A DNA stretch of 9,525 nt from a bacterium SM23_31 (GTDB lineage: Bacteria; SM23-31): assembly GCA_001304035.1 (NCBI GenBank), contig LJUD01000092.1, forward strand, positions 1 through 9,525, in the 5' to 3' direction. The notes beneath the pieces were generated by a model. The model was given only the letters and a program-made list of their open reading frames with translations, did no database searches and was not told the origin of the DNA. Of this stretch, positions 5,868-9,525 are shown piece after piece; position 1 is the stretch's first letter; each line of letters begins with the position of its first letter. Made by a program: the position numbers and the translations under genes.

Positions 5868-6161
5868 ATGTCGAAAAGAGGGCGTGGAAGATTAAAGGGG
5901 GAAGGAAAAGGGAGAGGTGCCGTTCAGATATTTATAAAACAGCGGGGAGGACGCAGGTTTATGGCACGCTTGTACCGCGAACTCCGGTCGGGAGAAGCCG
6001 TAGCCGAATTTATAAATAAACGGTTTGGATTTTACGTCTCCGGCAATTCGATACGGAATATGCTCAGGCAGTACCATGTCCCCCTCAATCCGTCCGGCGG
6101 AGACCGCCGCTCACCGACACATGTAAAATTCCGCCAAATAAGAGGCAGAGACCTTAGTTAA
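5868..6161 (+). CDS. Small, very basic putative DNA-binding protein with HTH-like segment
   Basis: This 97-aa protein starts at ATG 5868; an upstream in-frame ATG at 5838 is less likely. Residues 1-18 are almost entirely Lys, Arg, Gly and Glu (SKRGRGRLKGEGKGRG), a flexible nucleic-acid-binding tail. Residues 34-70 resemble a helix-turn-helix: RLYRELRSGEAVAEFINKRF, a turn at YVSG, then NSIRNMLRQYHVP as a likely recognition helix. The pattern (helix, 'x-I-A-x-x-L'-like spacing, S-x-x-S-I-R-x-x-L-x-x-x-x-V) recalls homeodomain-like or resolvase-type HTHs, but no family is recognised. The C-terminal 25 residues are again rich in Arg (GGDRRS, FRQIRGRD). Together with the preceding 90-aa gene it forms a two-gene operon opposite the XRE repressor, so a second regulator, antirepressor or nucleoid-type role is plausible. 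No terminator was found in the 60 bp after its stop. Confidence 0.7.
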   Translation: MSKRGRGRLKGEGKGRGAVQIFIKQRGGRRFMARLYRELRSGEAVAEFINKRFGFYVSGNSIRNMLRQYHVPLNPSGGDRRSPTHVKFRQIRGRDLS

Positions 6162-6220
6162 GCATGTCAAGACAGCGCTGAAGCATGGATGATTGACGGT
6201 TGTTAAATAAATATTTTATC

Positions 6221-6249
6221 TTGACTTTTCATTGTGGTTGTAGTATTAT
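6221..6249 (+). promoter_or_regulatory. Promoter of the lipoprotein gene
   Basis: TTGACT (6221-6226) and TATTAT (6244-6249) are 17 bp apart. The 13 bases TTTATCTTGACTT ending at 6227 are identical to those around the -35 of the XRE promoter, but the TATAGTAAA half-site is absent from the spacer. Transcription is expected to start near 6256, leaving a leader of only about 25 nt. Confidence 0.6.
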
Positions 6250-6280
6250 GTTAAAATAAAAGTCTGAATTGAAAAAAAAT

Positions 6281-7381
6281 ATGACAAAAATTATATCTAC
6301 AGTTATATGCATAATTATTTTGCTTAATTTAGCTTCATGCGGAAAAGACGAAAGCAGCACTTTTAAGATTATCGATGAGATAAAATACATCCAAAACCGT
6401 GCGCCTCTGTGGGGTGATGAACCGAAAATTAAACTCGAGCTCATTCAAAGAATAGGGGATGTAGATTCGCTCGGTGATAATTATCATTTTTTCAGACCGA
6501 CTGATGTCGTCGTTGATGAGGAAGAAAATATTTATGTTCTCGATTACGGTGATTGCCGAATTCAGAAATACGACTCAAAAGGAAAGCACCTCGCTACTAT
6601 TGGCAGAAGGGGACAGGGACCCGGCGATTTTCTTAGCCCCCGCTGTATGAATATTGCAGGCGATTCAAATATTTATATACTTGATTCGGGTAATCGTAAA
6701 GTTCAAATATTTAATCCATCGGGTAAGTATGAAGGATATATCGGAATGCAGGACAAATTTCCTCATCATTTACGGCTTCTTTTTACAGGCGAATTCGTTT
6801 TTAATTTTGAAACACCCGACGATAGTAATCCTGCATTAATTTCAATAATTAATAAGGAAACCGGATTGATTAGAATTATCGGTGAAGTTAGTGCTCATAA
6901 AGATCCTGTTATATGGAACGCCCTAAATAGTACTCAATTTGATATTGATAGAAATGATAATATTTACGTATGTTTTATGAATCAAAATCGTATAGATAAA
7001 TATACTTGCGATGGGAAATGCATATTTAGAACGAACCGCCCTTTGCAGTATGAAGTTATCCACCGCAGGCAAAAATCCGGTGCATATCAAATAACAAATG
7101 TCGCAAGAAGTATGGCGGTAGATGATGAAGAACGAATCTGGGTGGTAACGTTCAAAATGCAAATTGAAGAATTAATGAAAAAGTCAATGGAGAATCCGGA
7201 AGAAAAATCCGAACTCGAGAAACAAATGACCGAATTGGATGTTTTTGATAGGAACGGTATTCTGTTGTGTAAGATTCCTCTTGACGAAGGAAATGTGTAC
7301 ATAAGGATATTTAACGATCATTTATATATTATAGACTATGGTAAAATGTATATCAGTGAGTATAAAATAGTGGATATGTAA
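6281..7381 (+). CDS. Lipoprotein with NHL-like six-bladed beta-propeller
   Basis: From ATG 6281 the protein has 366 residues; a TTG at 6269 would add MKKN and give a more basic signal start. Neither has a Shine-Dalgarno site, so the start is open. The signal peptide IISTVICIIILLNLASC ends in a lipobox (LASC) with the lipidated Cys at residue 20, making this an envelope lipoprotein. From about residue 70 NHL-type blades follow: RPTDVVVDEEENIYVLDYGDCRIQKYDSKGK, then a second with NIYILDSGNRKVQIFNPSGKYEGYIG, a third near FDIDRNDNIYVCFMNQNRIDKYTCDGK, and a last near MAVDDEERIWVVTF. Between the last two strands lies a charged helical insertion (about residues 292-318, many Glu and Lys), probably projecting from the propeller. 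Similar '6-bladed beta-propeller' lipoproteins are common in Bacteroidota and relatives, and mostly bind proteins or glycans; no ligand is known here. It has its own promoter at 6221-6249. Confidence 0.88.
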   Translation: MTKIISTVICIIILLNLASCGKDESSTFKIIDEIKYIQNRAPLWGDEPKIKLELIQRIGDVDSLGDNYHFFRPTDVVVDEEENIYVLDYGDCRIQKYDSKGKHLATIGRRGQGPGDFLSPRCMNIAGDSNIYILDSGNRKVQIFNPSGKYEGYIGMQDKFPHHLRLLFTGEFVFNFETPDDSNPALISIINKETGLIRIIGEVSAHKDPVIWNALNSTQFDIDRNDNIYVCFMNQNRIDKYTCDGKCIFRTNRPLQYEVIHRRQKSGAYQITNVARSMAVDDEERIWVVTFKMQIEELMKKSMENPEEKSELEKQMTELDVFDRNGILLCKIPLDEGNVYIRIFNDHLYIIDYGKMYISEYKIVDM

Positions 7382-7592
7382 GATTTTTTAGCAGGGATTA
7401 TTTGTGTTAAATTCAGCAAAAATACTTCTCATCACTCGGCTTTCAGTGTAAATATTTTTACATCATATAAATAAAATTATAGAAAAGTACCGCCGCTGTG
7501 TGCAGTAAACCGCAGCGTGCCATGCCTGATTTTTTAGGGTACAACTACCGGATATTACTATGAATTATTCTTAAATTCCGTTTCTGTCATCC

Positions 7593-7612
7593 TGAATCTA
7601 TATGAATCTATA
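7593..7612 (+). repeat. Two-copy 10-bp tandem repeat
   Basis: TGAATCTATA occurs twice without a gap (7593-7602 and 7603-7612), immediately after TGTCATCC. It lies about 75 bp upstream of the -35 of the outer-membrane protein gene. A simple duplication by slippage explains it. Confidence 0.6.
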
Positions 7613-7688
7613 TTTTGTAAAGTAACAACTTCTTATAATGATCCGGTTTCCTTTAATTGTTCATATAAAATTAAAAATTTAATACATC

Positions 7689-7717
7689 TTGACTAATAGT
7701 AAATTTTGTAATATATT
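7689..7717 (+). promoter_or_regulatory. Promoter of the outer-membrane protein gene, near-copy of the XRE promoter
   Basis: TTGACT (7689-7694) and TATATT (7712-7717) are 17 bp apart; transcription should start near 7724, about 30 nt before the ATG. Bases 7686-7705 match the minus-strand XRE promoter (5285-5266) at 19 of 20 positions, including AATAGTAAA, which differs by one base from the half-site TATAGTAAA. Hence it is a candidate target of the same regulator. Confidence 0.7.
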
Positions 7718-7742
7718 TTCTTAATAACGGTCTAATAAAAAG

Positions 7743-7754
7743 AGGAAAGTGCAA
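7743..7754 (+). promoter_or_regulatory. Ribosome binding site deciding the start at 7755
   Basis: AGGA (7743-7746, in AGAGGAAA) stands 8 nt before ATG 7755. The in-frame GTG at 7749 would leave only 2 nt and is therefore rejected as the start. Confidence 0.65.
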
Positions 7755-8396
7755 ATGATACGTGTGATTGCTGTAATGTTAGCTGTTGTAATGATTGCTG
7801 CGGTTTTTTCTCCTCCTGTTTCCGCACAAGTAATAACGGGGGGATTGAAAACAGGAGTGAACTTTGCAGGTCTTCGCGGTGAAAAAACAGGATCGGGATT
7901 TACTAAAAGAAGAACCGGTGTCTCCGCCGGATGTTTTATTACTTTCAACTTCAATGAAACATATGCAATTCAACCGGAATTGTATTATACCATGAAAGGT
8001 ATGAGGCAGAAAGTTGAAGAAGTGTTCGAATCAACTATTATGGTTGACTATCTGGAAGTTCCTGTGTTAATTGTATATTCATCAGAAACTAAGGATAACG
8101 TCAAGTTCAGTTTTTTTACCGGTCCTACTTTTGCTTATAACCAAAAAAGCATTACTAAAATAAGTCCCGTTGAAGGGAAAAAAGAAGAAAAAGATTTAGA
8201 TACAAAAGTTTTTGACTATGGTCTGACTTTTGGTATGGATATAAGTATTGATGCGCATTATTTTAAAGTTATACTTGAATCACGGTACACTCGCGGATTG
8301 ACAGTAATCAACAAAGACTGGAGTAATAATCCGGGCGGCGAATATTTCGAAGTGAGAAATTCGGTTTTTAGCTTTTTAATCGGGTTTGCGCTTTAA
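7755..8396 (+). CDS. Outer-membrane beta-barrel protein (PorT-like, porin family)
   Basis: This is a 213-aa protein starting at ATG 7755. Residues 1-24 are a signal peptide (IRVIAVMLAVVMIAAVF core, cleavage after VSA before Q25). The mature part begins GGLKTGVNFAGL, the typical first strand of the small barrels annotated 'porin family' or 'outer membrane beta-barrel' in the FCB group. Further family marks are FNETYAIQPELYYTMKG (67-82), DYLEVPVLIVY (98-108), FFTGPTFAY (120-128) and FDYGLTFGMDISI (153-165). Alternating hydrophobic residues run to a C-terminal strand, SVFSFLIGFAL, ending in an aromatic/aliphatic pattern as needed for barrel assembly. A Lys/Glu-rich extracellular loop lies at about 134-151. 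These eight-stranded barrels usually have no known substrate. Its promoter carries a half-site for the XRE regulator, so expression may be tied to that switch. The family is well supported; the function is unknown. Confidence 0.88.
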   Translation: MIRVIAVMLAVVMIAAVFSPPVSAQVITGGLKTGVNFAGLRGEKTGSGFTKRRTGVSAGCFITFNFNETYAIQPELYYTMKGMRQKVEEVFESTIMVDYLEVPVLIVYSSETKDNVKFSFFTGPTFAYNQKSITKISPVEGKKEEKDLDTKVFDYGLTFGMDISIDAHYFKVILESRYTRGLTVINKDWSNNPGGEYFEVRNSVFSFLIGFAL

Positions 8397-8483
8397 TCGT
8401 TTCGAATTGCAAACATAACGGGTTGTGTCCTGCCTTAAATTATATAAGTTCCGTATTTCTGCGCCTCTAAATCCTTAAACACA

Positions 8484-8520
8484 GGGGGAAAATGGGAACG
8501 GGTGCGGTTATTTTTCCCTT
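8484..8520 (+). terminator. Weak stem-loop after the outer-membrane protein gene
   Basis: GGGAAAA (8486-8492) pairs with TTTTCCC (8512-8518), extendable by two G-T pairs to 8484 and 8520, around a 19-nt loop. It lies about 90 bp after the stop. The T-stretch is within the stem, not after it, so termination here is uncertain. Confidence 0.25.
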
Positions 8521-8672
8521 GAATAATCCATAATACTTCCGTAACTTATTTTGTATTCTTCTGATATGCACTTCAAATTGATTTTTGACTTAATCTTAAA
8601 TCTTTTTAAAGTATTTAAATCCACAAGCAATTTTAATTTATTATCTAATACTACTAATTATGGAGTGGAACT

Positions 8673-9525
8673 ATGAGGTACTTTGTTGAAAAACCGGAGA
8701 ATGAACCTGTATATTCGTATGCACCGGGAAGCCCGGAACGGGATGCCCTGAAGAAAAAACTCAACGAAATGCTCGATGAACGGATTGAAATTCCGCTGAT
8801 TATAGGCGGTAAAGAATACAAAACGGGAAACACAAAGCAGTGTATCTGTCCGCATGACCACGGGCATATCCTCGCCGAATATCATCTCGCAGATTCAAAA
8901 CATGTGCAAATAGCAATAGATGCCGCGCTGGCAGCACGTAAAGAATGGGCGGCGCTTCCGTGGAATGCACGGGTTGCAGTCTTTCAAAAAATGGCGGAGT
9001 TGCTTGCCGGTCCTTACCGCGATACGCTCAACGCAGCGACTATGCTGAACCAGTCAAAGAATGCCTTTCAGGCGGAAATCGACAGCACCTGCGAACTGGT
9101 TGACTTCTGGCGGTTTAATTCGTATTATTACGCACAACTGCTGTCGGAACAGCCCGACAGCGCACCCGGAATGTGGAACAGGTTGGAACACCGCGGTCTT
9201 GAGGGATTTGTTTTTGCCGTTACACCGTTCAATTTTACTTCCATTGCCGGCAACCTGCCGACATCACCGGTGCTGTGCGGATGCGTTTCGCTCTGGAAAC
9301 CGGCATCCAGCGCTGTATTTAGCGCTCATTATCTCATGAAAATATTTAAAGAAGCCGGCATCCCGGACGGCGTTATAAATTTCATTCCCAGTCCCGGAAG
9401 CCAGGTTGGACCGGTGGTCATGAACAGTCCGAATCTCTCCGGCATTCACTTTACCGGCTCAACCTCCACCTTTCAGGATATGTGGAAAACCGTGGGCAAC
9501 AATATTCAGAATTATAAATGCTATC
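8673..9525 (+). CDS. pruA: 1-pyrroline-5-carboxylate dehydrogenase (ALDH4-type), N-terminal part
   Basis: The frame runs from ATG 8673, with GGAG (8662-8665) 7 nt upstream, to the window edge: 284 residues of about 540 expected. P5C dehydrogenase oxidises glutamate-gamma-semialdehyde to glutamate with NAD+, the second step of proline catabolism; it also acts on the hydroxyproline-derived homologue. From memory, the sequence follows human ALDH4A1 closely: NEPVxxxxxGSPERDAL (10-26), the HGH segment (63-65), AIDAALAARKEW (81-92), QAEIDxxxELVDFWRFN (133-149), RGLEGFVFAVTPFNFTSIAGNL (174-195) and IHFTGSTSTF (258-267). PFNFT carries the conserved catalytic-site Asn186; WKPAS (208-212) and the FTGS turn belong to the NAD-binding fold. 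The catalytic Glu and Cys lie beyond the window. It is a monofunctional enzyme: the N-terminus has no proline dehydrogenase (PutA) domain. A TTGACT at 8585-8590 has no matching -10 at 16-18 bp, so no promoter is assigned. Confidence 0.95.
   Translation, partial: MRYFVEKPENEPVYSYAPGSPERDALKKKLNEMLDERIEIPLIIGGKEYKTGNTKQCICPHDHGHILAEYHLADSKHVQIAIDAALAARKEWAALPWNARVAVFQKMAELLAGPYRDTLNAATMLNQSKNAFQAEIDSTCELVDFWRFNSYYYAQLLSEQPDSAPGMWNRLEHRGLEGFVFAVTPFNFTSIAGNLPTSPVLCGCVSLWKPASSAVFSAHYLMKIFKEAGIPDGVINFIPSPGSQVGPVVMNSPNLSGIHFTGSTSTFQDMWKTVGNNIQNYKCY

Larger units (their letters stand above)
7382..7754. other. 373-bp spacer between lipoprotein and outer-membrane protein genes
   Basis: No coding frame with a ribosome binding site is seen. 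T-runs at 7384-7389 and 7530-7535 are not preceded by a convincing GC-rich hairpin, so no terminator is called. A perfect 10-bp tandem duplication lies at 7593-7612. The promoter of the following gene occupies 7689-7717. Confidence 0.55.

Noticed and set aside
7490..7540. Terminator around the GC-richer patch and T-run after the lipoprotein gene
   Set aside because: Only a 5-bp CGCTG/CAGCG pairing with a long loop is possible and it is not adjacent to the T-run, so the structure is not convincing.
8585..8617. TTGACT upstream of the P5C dehydrogenase as a promoter
   Set aside because: No acceptable -10 stands 16-18 bp downstream; TATTTA at 8612-8617 would need a 21-bp spacer.
1..9525. tRNA or rRNA genes
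   Set aside because: No cloverleaf with a GGTTCGAATCC-type arm and no conserved rRNA stretch was recognised on either strand by eye; a covariance search would be decisive.

Overview
The window looks like an AT-rich bacterial chromosome segment from the Bacteroidota/Ignavibacteriota (FCB) neighbourhood. The grounds are protein content: a secreted Asp-box (sortilin-like) repeat protein, a lipoprotein beta-propeller with NHL-like repeats, a small PorT-like outer-membrane barrel and a P5C dehydrogenase resembling mitochondrial ALDH4A1. Shine-Dalgarno sites are strong before most genes. Several recognisable promoters are of TTGACT-N17-TATATT type, which differs from the TTTG/TAnnTTTG promoters of classical Bacteroidales. 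The lineage is an inference from general family knowledge, not a database result.

Layout. Bases 1-651 (minus) hold the first 217 residues of a large secreted Asp-box propeller protein that runs off the left edge. A 630-bp AT-rich divergent spacer follows. Next on the plus strand are a DapA-superfamily aldolase closest to 4-hydroxy-2-oxoglutarate aldolase (1282-2178) and a membrane-anchored YtcJ-like amidohydrolase (2386-4110). A strong hairpin at 4146-4186 separates these from a convergent minus-strand pair: an ImmA/IrrE-type peptidase with an altered HExxH motif (4219-4836), overlapped by 4 nt with its upstream partner, an XRE helix-turn-helix regulator (4833-5213).

Divergent from the XRE gene, across a 368-bp control region, are two small unrecognised genes: a 90-aa protein (5582-5854) and a very basic 97-aa putative DNA-binding protein (5868-6161). 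The control region holds facing sigma70-type promoters, a perfect 16-bp palindrome over the rightward -10, a matching half-site inside the regulator's own promoter, a 7-bp hairpin and a heptamer-repeat leader. It is arranged like a prophage/ICE genetic switch, but no integrase, transposase or attachment site is visible.

The right part carries a beta-propeller lipoprotein (6281-7381), an outer-membrane beta-barrel protein (7755-8396) and the 5' end of a P5C dehydrogenase gene (8673 to the right edge). The most interesting observation is that the barrel gene's promoter is nearly a copy of the XRE gene's promoter/operator (19 of 20 bases over the -35 and the half-site). This suggests that the XRE-ImmA switch may also control an envelope gene outside its own operon. 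A second theme is that the aldolase and the P5C dehydrogenase resemble two enzymes of mitochondrial hydroxyproline catabolism, though they are 6.5 kb apart.
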